A stretch of 64,000 nt of DNA, from positions 868,001 through 932,000 of the forward strand of contig NZ_CP041660.1 of assembly GCF_007289895.1 (NCBI RefSeq), written 5' to 3'. Positions 55,691 to 64,000 of the stretch are shown here, in pieces. The DNA is from Catenovulum sediminis. GTDB lineage: Bacteria > Pseudomonadota > Gammaproteobacteria > Enterobacterales > Alteromonadaceae. The notes under the pieces were generated by a model that was not told where the DNA came from, did no database searches, and was given only the letters and a program-made list of their open reading frames with translations. The position numbers and the translations under genes are program-made. The first letter of the stretch is position 1, and every line of letters begins with the position of its first letter.

Positions 55691-58568
55691 TAAATAACTC
55701 GCTGGGCAAGGGCTTACTATAGTAATATCCTTGGCATGTATCACAACCAAGGCCTTTTAAAATATTAAATTCAACCCGACTTTCAACACCTTCGGCGACC
55801 ACTTCAAGCTTAAGCTTTTTACACAGTTCAATAATACTTTCTACCATAGTAAACAAACTATCATCTTGGCTCATGTTGGCGATAAAAGACTTGTCAATTT
55901 TCACTTCATCAATGGGGAGCTTCCACAGATAATTTAAAGATGAAAAACCCGTCCCAAAATCATCCAATGCAATTGTGAAACCCAGTTTGCGCAGAGATTT
56001 TAAATTAGCAATGGCCAATTCATAGTTCTGCATAAAAATAGATTCAGTGATTTCTAATCGGATATCGCTCGGGGTCAAACCATATGCAAGCAAGATATCC
56101 ATCATATTGTTTTCAAACGACCTATCCAACAGTAAGCTCGGACTAATATTGACAGACAAGGTATCAAAGTTAGGGGGTAAATTGTGCCCACGCCAATCCA
56201 CGAGCGTTGCACATGCTTTTTTGAAAATATGCAAGCTCAAAGGTTTAATCAAATTATTCATTTCAGCCATCTGAATAAAAATCTCAGGACTGATATAACC
56301 AAATTTCGGGTGTTTCCACCTAGCGAGCGCTTCAGCACCTGAGAGGTTTAAATTAAAATCGCATTGCGGCTGAAAATGTAATTCTATACATTCAGAGTTA
56401 ACATAGTCTCGCAAATCTAGGGTTAATATCGCTTTTTTATTAAATGCCTCCTGATCTTTACTGTCAAAAATGTGAAACCCGTTTTTGCCTTTATTTTTAG
56501 CGGAATACATCGCAATATCTGCTCGTTTCAGCATTTCATTAAAGTCAATATCTTGTACATTACCACTGATAACCCCAACGCTGGGGGTTATCACAATAGT
56601 ATGTTCATGATCAAGAATAGGCTCTCCAACCGTCGTCACCACTTTTTCAGCTATTGCGGCCAAATCCAATTGATTTTCATGGATAAACACAATGATAAAC
56701 TCATCACCACCAAGCCTGACCACCAAATCGTTTGGCCGCGAGCATTCTTTTAAACGAATAGCAATTGTTTGCAATAAACGGTCACCCGTTTCATGCCCCA
56801 TAAAATCATTTACGTCTTTAAAATTATCTAGGTCGATAAAAAGGACAGACATTTTTTCATCTGGTTTATTAGAATTCTGACGCATGCCGTCAATGAACTT
56901 TTTTAAATATGCACGATTAGCTAAATTGGTTAGCAAATCATAATGTGCATTTTGTTCAAGCTTTTTCATTAACAGTTCATTGCTTTTAACGCTGGTAAAA
57001 TCACGACAACTGGTAAAAAAATATTCTAGAATTTTATCGTCTTGGGGTAGCCAATAATCACATTGACCTTTTACTTGTTCACGCCACAAGGCAAATGAAC
57101 TTCTTGGTTCTAAATGACGTTCTTGCCCTTTAACAACAATATTAACGGTATTGGGTACGCCCCCCCACTGAATGGATTTAACCACCTCTTTTTTACCAAA
57201 AAACACATAGAAATCTGACGGTATTTTAGAGCGCATGGCATTGATACCTGCCATGCTTTCAAGTCCAGGAATGGTTTTATTTTCAGCATGCAGCTTATAC
57301 GATTGATATTGTAAACGCTCTGGGTCAGCAAATAACTTATCGATCGCTTTGATTGTTTTTTTAGATAGCAATTTAAATTGCTCGTCCGCCAAGCAGTAAC
57401 ATTTATCACCATAGATAATCCCGATAAAATCATAGCCTACAATTTTATGAATCTCTGTGAGTGCATTGGCAAAAATCTGCTGCGATATCGCCTGCATTTT
57501 GGCCTTGTTAAAGGTTGCTTCAATCACACTTTTCGCCGCCATTAAATGAGTAATTTCCATCATCTGTATGGCCGGCATTAAGTAGGAAGACAGGGTTTCA
57601 CTGAAAAGCTCACAGGTGAGTTTAACTTGAGAAACAACATGATTGGGAGGTGATTTGGGCAGATTATGATGAAATACCACAAGCCCCCACAACTTACCCT
57701 CCACTATAATTGACAAGGTCAGCGTTGCTTTTACGCCCATGTTGTTTAAGTATATACGGTGCATATTCGATATGCTCCGCAGCAACGCGTAACTTTGATC
57801 TAACAATTGCCCATCTGGTAAAACGTTGGGGATCAGCTTGCTAGGCTCTGCATCTGCATTGGCAAAAACACGTACTTTATTTAATGTGTACAACTCTCTG
57901 GCTTGTTTGGGTATGTCATCGGCAGGAAAACGCATATGTAAAAATTTGACTTTTTCTTGCTCTGATACCGCTTCTGAGACAACCTCCCCCGACCAATCGG
58001 GCAAAAAACGATACATCATGACGCGATCAAACTGCGTATATTGCTGAAACTGATTGGTAATTGTATCAAACAACTCTTGAGTACCTTGCGCACTTCTTAA
58101 AATCTGCACCATCCGGTTCATTTGTGAAATTAATTCAAACGAGTCATATGTGTCCTGTGAAGTTGGAACAAATTCAAGTAATATCCATTGCTTGGCAAGA
58201 TGACCAACACACTCCCATTGCACATTGGAAATCAGCGCATTTGAATTCAATTCTACTTTATCTGTTTGCTCATAACAGAGGCGATCGAACGCATTTTTAA
58301 CTGTCAGCTCTATCCAATCAAAGATTGAGGTATTTAATATTTGTGTATCTTCGGTAAGAAATTGTTTTTTTGCATATTGATTGAAAAGCATCACAAAATT
58401 GTCTGAGTACTGAACGATTTTCAAGGTTGTAGGATCAAGTACAAACACAAAACCATGAGGCTGGATGCTACCTATTAAGTGGATAGGCTCAGACGCGCAT
58501 TTTTCTGCTTCCGCAGCTGTGATCTTTCTGGTGATAACACTTTGTGTTTCGTTTTCCTTCGCCATCAT
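55656..58568 (-). CDS. Bacteriophytochrome with diguanylate cyclase and phosphodiesterase domains
   Basis: The 970-residue photoreceptor starts with PAS (about 20-130), biliverdin attached to Cys24 in AEKCASEPIHLIGSIQPHG. The GAF domain (about 150-325) has RFPADDIPKQAREL, LRSISNMHRIYLNNMGVKAT and LWGLVVFHHN. PHY (about 335-520) has the tongue PRSSFALWREQVKG. GGDEF (about 545-710) has VVRLGGDEFIIVF with the inhibitory site RPND five residues ahead. EAL (about 720-960) has EALARWKHP, ITESIF, DDFGTGFSSLNYL and VAEGVES. Both output domains keep their catalytic motifs, so red/far-red light would set c-di-GMP. The PASDIP motif reads PADDIP. It follows the ABC exporter gene by 41 bases with no clear terminator. 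Confidence 0.95.
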   Translation of the reverse strand: MMAKENETQSVITRKITAAEAEKCASEPIHLIGSIQPHGFVFVLDPTTLKIVQYSDNFVMLFNQYAKKQFLTEDTQILNTSIFDWIELTVKNAFDRLCYEQTDKVELNSNALISNVQWECVGHLAKQWILLEFVPTSQDTYDSFELISQMNRMVQILRSAQGTQELFDTITNQFQQYTQFDRVMMYRFLPDWSGEVVSEAVSEQEKVKFLHMRFPADDIPKQARELYTLNKVRVFANADAEPSKLIPNVLPDGQLLDQSYALLRSISNMHRIYLNNMGVKATLTLSIIVEGKLWGLVVFHHNLPKSPPNHVVSQVKLTCELFSETLSSYLMPAIQMMEITHLMAAKSVIEATFNKAKMQAISQQIFANALTEIHKIVGYDFIGIIYGDKCYCLADEQFKLLSKKTIKAIDKLFADPERLQYQSYKLHAENKTIPGLESMAGINAMRSKIPSDFYVFFGKKEVVKSIQWGGVPNTVNIVVKGQERHLEPRSSFALWREQVKGQCDYWLPQDDKILEYFFTSCRDFTSVKSNELLMKKLEQNAHYDLLTNLANRAYLKKFIDGMRQNSNKPDEKMSVLFIDLDNFKDVNDFMGHETGDRLLQTIAIRLKECSRPNDLVVRLGGDEFIIVFIHENQLDLAAIAEKVVTTVGEPILDHEHTIVITPSVGVISGNVQDIDFNEMLKRADIAMYSAKNKGKNGFHIFDSKDQEAFNKKAILTLDLRDYVNSECIELHFQPQCDFNLNLSGAEALARWKHPKFGYISPEIFIQMAEMNNLIKPLSLHIFKKACATLVDWRGHNLPPNFDTLSVNISPSLLLDRSFENNMMDILLAYGLTPSDIRLEITESIFMQNYELAIANLKSLRKLGFTIALDDFGTGFSSLNYLWKLPIDEVKIDKSFIANMSQDDSLFTMVESIIELCKKLKLEVVAEGVESRVEFNILKGLGCDTCQGYYYSKPLPSELFIEQHIKKPSAT

Positions 58569-58609
58569 CCTGCCGCATACAATTTAATTTAATAAAAGTA
58601 TAGTCGCTT

Positions 58610-60307
58610 TTAATTTGGGCGTGTTGATTCAGCTGCACAAGATTTAATTTTGCGGTATTTAACCTCTCTGACTCGCCCGTTTTCCATCAACACAAGCTGG
58701 TCGGCATAATCAAAATAGCGATCATCATGGGTAATGGCGATAATAATTTTCCCCTGCGCTTTGAGCGATGGCAAAATAGTACGATAAAAAATATCTTTAA
58801 ATCTGGGATCTTGATCGGCCGCCCATTCATCAAATAAGCAAATTTGACGGTTTTCGTATAATGCAGCAAATAGCGCAAGACGCTTACGTTGGCCATCAGA
58901 TAAATTCAATGTGCTAAATTGATTGTCTTTAATGACTACTTTTTCTTGTAGTTCAAGATAGGACAATAAACGTGCTGATTTTTCTTCGTCTATCTCACCA
59001 TATAACTTTTCAAACAGATAAAAATCGGTATAGATAGCTGAAATATGTTCTCGATAACTTTGCAAATTGCTGCTGTTAAGCTCAACGCCGTCATATAAGA
59101 TCTGTCCTGCGGTTGCATGGTAATGCAGCGTTAATAATTTTGATAAGGTTGATTTTCCGCTGCCATTGCCCCCCACAATAAAGGTGACTTCGCCTTGCTT
59201 AAATTTTAGGTTAATGTCTTTTAATGCAAAGCTGTTATCTGCAGTCGCATCAGCATATTGGTAACTGAGATTTTTGAGTAGCATGATTTGTGGCGGCATC
59301 ACGGTTTGCTGCACATCAGCATTTTTCTCTTCATGCATTTCAGCATAAAATGCCTGAATACGTTTTAGTGAAACTTTGCCTTTTTGGATCTCACCTAAAC
59401 TGCCTAAAATAATGCTAACCGGCCCGGTTAGATATAACAAAGCCACTACAATGCCAAATAGTTCTGTTTGGTCAATCGCATACATGTATGTTAAATGAAA
59501 AATAACAATACCAATCACTAAAAACGCAATAAGCTCTCCATAAACTTCAGCAAAAGTGACAATCGCCATTCCTTTAAAGTTATCTTGCAGCGCGTCAAAT
59601 TCAGGTTTAATCAAATTTTCGTTGAGATAATTTTGCGACTTATGACGACTTAGCTTTAATTCTTTAGCGCCATATATCAGCCCTTTTGCACCATCCTGTA
59701 CTTTGTCAAAACTCGCTCTGGAACGCGAAAAATAACGCACGCCTAAAATACTGGGAATTTGATAAATGACTATCGCAATTAAGATCGCGAACAAAACAAA
59801 GACAAATACCCGTTCATTTAAATACAACAGATAACTTAAAGTGCCCATCACGGTTATTAAACTAATCCAGATAAACGGCAAACTGGTAGCCGCTGAGTAG
59901 ATATTGTGGATATCAACATTAATAATGTTAATCAAACGTGCTTGACCAATACGCTCTAGCGCTGAATACGAAAGTGCGTTGATACGTTTATACAATTCAA
60001 TGCGGTGTAAAACTGTACTCTTGTGCACAATATAAACCGACAAAATATGCGAGATAGATTTCAACAAAATAATCGCTAGGCAAGTATATAAAAATGCCTT
60101 CGCCATCGATGCTGTGGGTGAGTCGAAAAAACTAAAATTGCTTATTTCAAGCGACACGGGATCAATTTGCTGGGCACTGGTCGCGTACATGATAAACGGC
60201 ACTAAAGTGGCGTAACACAAGCCGGTAAACATCCCCAAGGTTAAAGAAGAAAAGAACAGGTTTGGGGTGTTGGCCCAATACAAATCAGATATTTTTTTTA
60301 ATTCCAT
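58610..60307 (-). CDS. Cyclic-peptide/lipopeptide exporter, ABC transporter of the SyrD/PvdE type
   Basis: The 565-residue half-transporter fuses six helices (about 15-310) to a nucleotide-binding domain. The ATPase has Walker A GGNGSGKST, the Q-loop region near YTDFYLFEKLYG, signature LSDGQRKRLALFAALYE, Walker B ICLFDEWAADQDP and the H-loop in IAITHDD. The DEWAADQDP form and YTDFYLFEK are characteristic of peptide exporters in siderophore and lipopeptide clusters (PvdE, SyrD), which carry precursors to the periplasm. It overlaps the acylase gene by 10 bases, so exporter and acylase belong to one unit. The exported substrate is not known. Confidence 0.95.
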   Translation of the reverse strand: MELKKISDLYWANTPNLFFSSLTLGMFTGLCYATLVPFIMYATSAQQIDPVSLEISNFSFFDSPTASMAKAFLYTCLAIILLKSISHILSVYIVHKSTVLHRIELYKRINALSYSALERIGQARLINIINVDIHNIYSAATSLPFIWISLITVMGTLSYLLYLNERVFVFVLFAILIAIVIYQIPSILGVRYFSRSRASFDKVQDGAKGLIYGAKELKLSRHKSQNYLNENLIKPEFDALQDNFKGMAIVTFAEVYGELIAFLVIGIVIFHLTYMYAIDQTELFGIVVALLYLTGPVSIILGSLGEIQKGKVSLKRIQAFYAEMHEEKNADVQQTVMPPQIMLLKNLSYQYADATADNSFALKDINLKFKQGEVTFIVGGNGSGKSTLSKLLTLHYHATAGQILYDGVELNSSNLQSYREHISAIYTDFYLFEKLYGEIDEEKSARLLSYLELQEKVVIKDNQFSTLNLSDGQRKRLALFAALYENRQICLFDEWAADQDPRFKDIFYRTILPSLKAQGKIIIAITHDDRYFDYADQLVLMENGRVREVKYRKIKSCAAESTRPN

Positions 60308-62847
60308 TGGGACGCTCGCTGGCTAACAGTCAATTCAGGTAGTAACATCAGAGGAAGTTTATCTCTATCCGTCTCACCGCTTGAAAAAGTAAAATAGCGC
60401 CCGGCCTGATGCGCATCGGTAAAATCATCATAATGTTGACTCAACGGATTACCGGACTGCCCCGCTATGGCCGTAAACCAAAACTGGCCATTGTCGGTTA
60501 GTTCTATCACTTGGCGATAAACCGGCCCGACAAACTGGGCAAAACGCCTTGTTTCATCCAGCGCAACAGGCGCAACATTTATCGTATAACCCGCGCCCTT
60601 AGATTGCGCTTGACGATGAAACAGCCCGGCCAAAAGATTGTCGCTTTTAGCACGGCTGCGAATCAGGTATTTAGCATCACTCATTGGAAAATGCGGAAAA
60701 TGAGCAAAATGCACTTGCCGCCATTGCAGCATTTCGATATTCGATGAATAAGACTTTTCCAGTTCATCCACCGCGTGCTGTAGCGCAATCCACAGTAACT
60801 GCTGGCAACTTTCAGTTGTGGCTGTCAGCTGATAATCGCACCACAATGTATTGCCTTGTAATAAAACCTGCTGCAACAACCATAGATTTTCCTGCTCTTT
60901 AAATTGCGCCAAGTAATTACGTGCGTTGATAAAATCAGCTGTCGCTTGTATGTCATCTTCTACTAGCAAGCGGGTAAAATGCGCCATCCAAGCGCTAAAA
61001 ATAGTTGCTTGAGCACTATCGGCTGACATCTCACCTTGCCAGATAGCCAAAAATTGCAGCGTTTGAGTATATTTTTCAGTTTGCTGATTTTTAGCGTTTT
61101 GCGTTTGCGCCTGATGGTTTGCTAACCAAGCTTGCAAATCTCGAATGACCGTTAAAAATGCCTGCGCTTTAGGTAAGGTAATATCCTGTTGGATATTTTT
61201 AAAACTTTGTGGCTCTGCCAGTGATCCTGATTGTACTAATGATTGTAATAGTGATTGTATACGCTGCGCGCGATAACCGGGCGCCCAGTCATGACCCAGA
61301 TAATAAGGATAATCCTTTGCTAACAAGTTATGATTTGCTGCAACAATCATCCCGCTCGCTGGGTTATATTGTTGTGGCAACTGAGCGTGTTCAATCCAAC
61401 CCCGCCAGTTAGTGTCGCTTAACCATCCCGGCTTGGGCAACATCCCTGAATTATCACTTCGTAGTGGAATTAAACCCGGAGCATAACGGCCTATGTTGCC
61501 CTGTTTATCAGCATATACAAAATTATGTACCGGTGCGACAAAGGTACTCAAAGCCTGTTTAAATTGCGTCCAGTTTTGTGCGTAGTTTAATGCCAGAAAG
61601 CTACTAAAAGTGCCTCCGTTTTGTTCATCCCCCGTCCATTTAAGACTATATGCAAAGCTATTTTCGCTGCGATTGAGGTCACTGATAACGGGCCCGTGGA
61701 TGGTGCGTCTGATATTAATTGTTACTGCAGGTTCAGCCGGTTTTAAAAAATCAGATTTAACCTCAATCAGCTCAGTTTTAAGCTGCATCGCTAAATATTT
61801 TCCGTCATACAAATATTGATTTATATTGTTTGGATTGACCCGCTCGACATAAATGTCTTGCGTGTCGGCCATCATATTGGTTAATCCCCAAGCAATTTGC
61901 GCATTACGCCCAATTACGATAAAAGGTAAACCTGGGAAACTGGCCCCTTCTGCAGCCAATTTGCCACCATTTAATTTTGCCAAATAAAATATCGCAGGTG
62001 TGCTGTAAGCTAGGTGTGGATCATTTGCCAATAAGGGTTGACCACTTTTAGTATGTTTACCCGATACCACCCAACTGTTGCTGCCAACAAATTGTTTTTG
62101 CTGTGCCTGAAAGTTTTGCGCCAATGCCATCAAAGGCTCAAGATCGGCCATGTTTTGTACTGTGGCTAGTTGTGTTATCGCAGATGCATCAATATCAAGC
62201 GGCATCAACGCTTGCGTTTTTTCTAGCCCGTATGCCTGAATAAGCGCGGCACGCTGGATATCAGTTAGCATACTATTTGATAACTGAAAAGACAGCAGCT
62301 GCATCCAAGATAATGAATCCACCTCTGTCCATTTTTCGGGTTGATGCTGATATAACAAAAATTCGGGTGGCAGAACGTTCAGTTGAGCCATACCGGCATT
62401 AACCCCTTTGACATAAGCCTTCAGCACTTTTTTGTCAGCGGCCGGTAATTGCTGCCACATTTTTTTCGCGTTTTCGTATAGCCCCAAAACACGCATCAAT
62501 TTGTCTGATTCAAGTGTCGAGCGCCCTAAAATTTCGCTCAAGCGACCCGCAGCTGTGCGCCGGTTCATCTCCATTTGCCATAAGCGGTTTTGCGCATGGA
62601 CAAATCCCATACCATAAAACACCGCTAAGTCTTCACTCGCGCTGATTGTGGGTATCGCGTTGTGGTCATAATCAATCGTCACCGGCGCATTCAGATCTGG
62701 CACTTTAATTTGTTGATGATTTTGCGCCAGACTTAAATCTAATACATATAAGGTGGCAAAACATAACAAGACAATCGGTAACAAAACAAACAGGCAAACG
62801 CGCGCCAATAAGGGGTGACGTTGAATGACAAGAGTAACAAAATGCAT
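60298..62847 (-). CDS. Periplasmic Ntn-hydrolase acylase (penicillin acylase/PvdQ-like)
   Basis: This 849-residue precursor has an N-terminal membrane helix (LARVCLFVLLPIVLLCFATLY), the alpha-subunit start (PVTIDYDHNAIPTISASEDL; GMGFVHAQNRLWQMEMNRR) and the autocleavage site FVG-SNSW with the nucleophile Ser256. The beta subunit has NDPHLAYSTPAIFYLAKL and IGRNAQIAWGLTNMMADTQD. Such enzymes cleave fatty-acyl amides; in pyoverdine synthesis PvdQ removes the acyl chain from an exported precursor. The gene lies one base after the sulfotransferase gene and overlaps the exporter, so deacylating the exported product fits. Acyl-homoserine-lactone quenching or beta-lactam hydrolysis is the alternative. 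Confidence 0.93.
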   Translation of the reverse strand: MHFVTLVIQRHPLLARVCLFVLLPIVLLCFATLYVLDLSLAQNHQQIKVPDLNAPVTIDYDHNAIPTISASEDLAVFYGMGFVHAQNRLWQMEMNRRTAAGRLSEILGRSTLESDKLMRVLGLYENAKKMWQQLPAADKKVLKAYVKGVNAGMAQLNVLPPEFLLYQHQPEKWTEVDSLSWMQLLSFQLSNSMLTDIQRAALIQAYGLEKTQALMPLDIDASAITQLATVQNMADLEPLMALAQNFQAQQKQFVGSNSWVVSGKHTKSGQPLLANDPHLAYSTPAIFYLAKLNGGKLAAEGASFPGLPFIVIGRNAQIAWGLTNMMADTQDIYVERVNPNNINQYLYDGKYLAMQLKTELIEVKSDFLKPAEPAVTINIRRTIHGPVISDLNRSENSFAYSLKWTGDEQNGGTFSSFLALNYAQNWTQFKQALSTFVAPVHNFVYADKQGNIGRYAPGLIPLRSDNSGMLPKPGWLSDTNWRGWIEHAQLPQQYNPASGMIVAANHNLLAKDYPYYLGHDWAPGYRAQRIQSLLQSLVQSGSLAEPQSFKNIQQDITLPKAQAFLTVIRDLQAWLANHQAQTQNAKNQQTEKYTQTLQFLAIWQGEMSADSAQATIFSAWMAHFTRLLVEDDIQATADFINARNYLAQFKEQENLWLLQQVLLQGNTLWCDYQLTATTESCQQLLWIALQHAVDELEKSYSSNIEMLQWRQVHFAHFPHFPMSDAKYLIRSRAKSDNLLAGLFHRQAQSKGAGYTINVAPVALDETRRFAQFVGPVYRQVIELTDNGQFWFTAIAGQSGNPLSQHYDDFTDAHQAGRYFTFSSGETDRDKLPLMLLPELTVSQRASQWN

Positions 62848-62848
62848 C

Positions 62849-63613
62849 TCAATAAACCTCAGCAGAGCTTTTATCCGCTATCAAAGTCGCGCTGCGTTGC
62901 ATTTTCAAATATATCTCGCGCGCTTGCTGATATATTTTTTGATACTGAGGGGCTACTTGAACAACCGTATCATTTGCCTTTTCAAAGCCGCATGAAGCTT
63001 CTACATTGGCATACCAATAGGGCGCCCAAACGCCGTCACTTTGTCTTTTCCCTTTTGGCCAACAGAGCATTTTTTCTGAAAAAGGAATATGTAAATGGCT
63101 ACATAACGCACTCAGTGCTTTTTTAGGTTCAGATAAAACCCACTGACTATCCATTACGATGGGGGGCACCGTGTTATTGGCCAGACAATATTGATAAATA
63201 TGCCATTGCTGCACAAACCCCAACTCATCAATGCTAAATTGCGGCCTAATTTTGGCGTACGAGTTGATTATTTTGGCTGGCTCACGCAATAAAAATACAT
63301 TTTTAAGATGTTTGGTAAAAGCCAAATCGACTTCAGGCAAAACATGATGTGTCATATGTTTTTGATAAAAAACCGTGCAGTTTGTATCAAGCGCTCCCTG
63401 CGTTAACTGTTCGGCAACTAGCTGCCAACGAGTAGACATGCTGGCCAATATTTCTGCTCTCGCTGGGTGCTGTAAACCGGTTTGTTGTAAATAATAAGCA
63501 TATAAAGGCTCATCCACTACACAGGTATCCGCCCGGTTTTCAAATGCCCGCATCATCGCCGTTGAAATATTACGTGGCCCAGACCACATCGCAATTCGAC
63601 ATTCATTTCTCAT
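62849..63613 (-). CDS. Sulfotransferase-family protein
   Basis: The 254-residue protein has a P-loop-like start (IAMWSGPRNISTAMMRAFEN), typical of the SGPRNIST sulfotransferase-like family, and a second nucleotide-contact segment VFLLREPAKIINSYAK where PAPS enzymes have the RDP..S motif. DEPLYAYYL and HMTHHVLPEVD are other conserved stretches. Its ATG overlaps the thioesterase stop (TGATG), and it precedes the acylase gene, so it belongs to the biosynthetic operon. A sulfate transfer or another phosphonucleotide-using tailoring step is possible; some relatives are of unknown activity. Confidence 0.85.
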   Translation of the reverse strand: MRNECRIAMWSGPRNISTAMMRAFENRADTCVVDEPLYAYYLQQTGLQHPARAEILASMSTRWQLVAEQLTQGALDTNCTVFYQKHMTHHVLPEVDLAFTKHLKNVFLLREPAKIINSYAKIRPQFSIDELGFVQQWHIYQYCLANNTVPPIVMDSQWVLSEPKKALSALCSHLHIPFSEKMLCWPKGKRQSDGVWAPYWYANVEASCGFEKANDTVVQVAPQYQKIYQQAREIYLKMQRSATLIADKSSAEVY

Positions 63614-64000
63614 CAGGCAGATACCTTTTCAAGCTGCGCTTGCAGCTCTGTATTGATTACACGCAATAATGCCTCTGTTGCAGTTTCTAAAAACAAATGT
63701 CCGCCTGGTATCTCACTAAACTGGCAATTTGCCGCAATCACTTCAGACCATTTAGACAACATCTTTTTCGGCACCCGTGTATCTTGCGTGCCGCACAAAA
63801 CATGGGTCGGACAATGGATTTTTGTCGGGTTTGGCTGATAAAAGTTTTCTGCTAGTTCAAAGTCAGCTTTTAACATAGGTAACAACAAAGCCATGAGCTC
63901 CTTGTTTTGCAAAATCTCGTCGGGCGTGCCATTTAGCGTTTTCAGTTTTTCAACAAATTCAGCTTGTGGTAAGTGATAGGTTTTATCCTGATAAGCAACT
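63613..64000 (-). CDS. Type II thioesterase (GrsT-like), C-terminal part, cut by window edge
   Basis: The frame is open from the right edge to a TGA at 63613-63615. It reads FVEKLKTLNGTPDEILQNKE followed by LMALLLPMLKADFELAENFY, which is the lid-and-helix region of type II thioesterases of NRPS and PKS clusters. CPTHVLCGTQDTRVP carries the catalytic Asp and IPGGHLFLE the catalytic His. The nucleophile Ser lies outside the window. These enzymes clear misprimed carrier domains. Its presence as the first visible gene suggests that further synthetase genes lie to the right. Confidence 0.88.
   Translation of the reverse strand, partial: VAYQDKTYHLPQAEFVEKLKTLNGTPDEILQNKELMALLLPMLKADFELAENFYQPNPTKIHCPTHVLCGTQDTRVPKKMLSKWSEVIAANCQFSEIPGGHLFLETATEALLRVINTELQAQLEKVSA

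Noticed and set aside
1-64000. CRISPR arrays, tRNA or rRNA genes, transposase genes, prophage
   Set aside because: Looked for and not found; the short tandem repeats are coding or slippage repeats without CRISPR spacing.

Overview
The window reads as a chromosome segment of a marine, polysaccharide-degrading gammaproteobacterium, most likely in the Alteromonadales (a Catenovulum- or Algicola-like relative; genus not certain). The grounds are AT-rich DNA, gammaproteobacterial core synteny (ygfB-pepP-ubiH, 6S RNA, pncC/recA, mutS), a recA promoter and LexA box almost identical to the E. coli one, PEP-CTERM surface proteins, and large secreted chitin- and glycan-active proteins. No rRNA, tRNA, CRISPR array or transposase gene was seen.

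Layout. 1-4.5 kb: ubiH (cut by the left edge), pepP (frameshifted), ygfB, ssrS (6S RNA), a small membrane protein and recA with its SOS promoter. 4.5-6.3 kb: an accessory insert between recA and pncC with an orphan anchored protein and a small peptide gene carrying a bacteriocin-type leader, split by two head-to-tail 264-bp MITEs. 6.3-12.3 kb: pncC, mutS, folD, a peroxiredoxin-glutaredoxin fusion and a glutathionyl-hydroquinone reductase. 12.4-19.8 kb: a chitinolytic operon (GH18 chitinase, AA10 LPMO, second GH18 chitinase), all with chitin-binding modules. 20.4-24.0 kb: two spondin-domain exported proteins and an OmpR-type two-component system. 24.0-26.4 kb: a macrodomain protein, a LysR regulator and azoR. 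26.5-37.6 kb: a 2279-residue repeat lipoprotein whose GH30-like domain lacks both catalytic glutamates, a small lipoprotein, the PEP-CTERM TPR protein PrsT and a PEP-CTERM substrate. 37.8-40.7 kb: an SDR gene (frameshifted), a monooxygenase-like small protein, a 2-hydroxyacid dehydrogenase and tpx.

From 40.8 kb to the right edge lies what looks like a biosynthetic locus. It has a phosphopantetheinyl transferase and a minus-strand operon MetA-like, MBL-fold protein, FAAL-PCP-C-A-PCP synthetase, PhyH oxygenase. An RND efflux pair follows on the plus strand. A second tightly packed minus-strand operon enters from the right edge: type II thioesterase, sulfotransferase-like, penicillin acylase/PvdQ-like Ntn hydrolase, SyrD/PvdE-like ABC exporter. 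These are followed by a bacteriophytochrome-GGDEF-EAL protein and a heme oxygenase. The proposed logic is that a fatty acid is activated and attached to a short peptide, the product is tailored, exported, and deacylated in the periplasm, with light and c-di-GMP signalling encoded alongside. This is the best candidate for an undescribed system; the product is unknown.

Caveat on sequence quality. Three conserved genes (pepP, the SDR gene, the MBL gene) are each broken by one missing base in a G/C homopolymer, and a fourth poly-G tract sits in the small peptide gene. This pattern suggests homopolymer undercalling in the assembly more than real gene loss.
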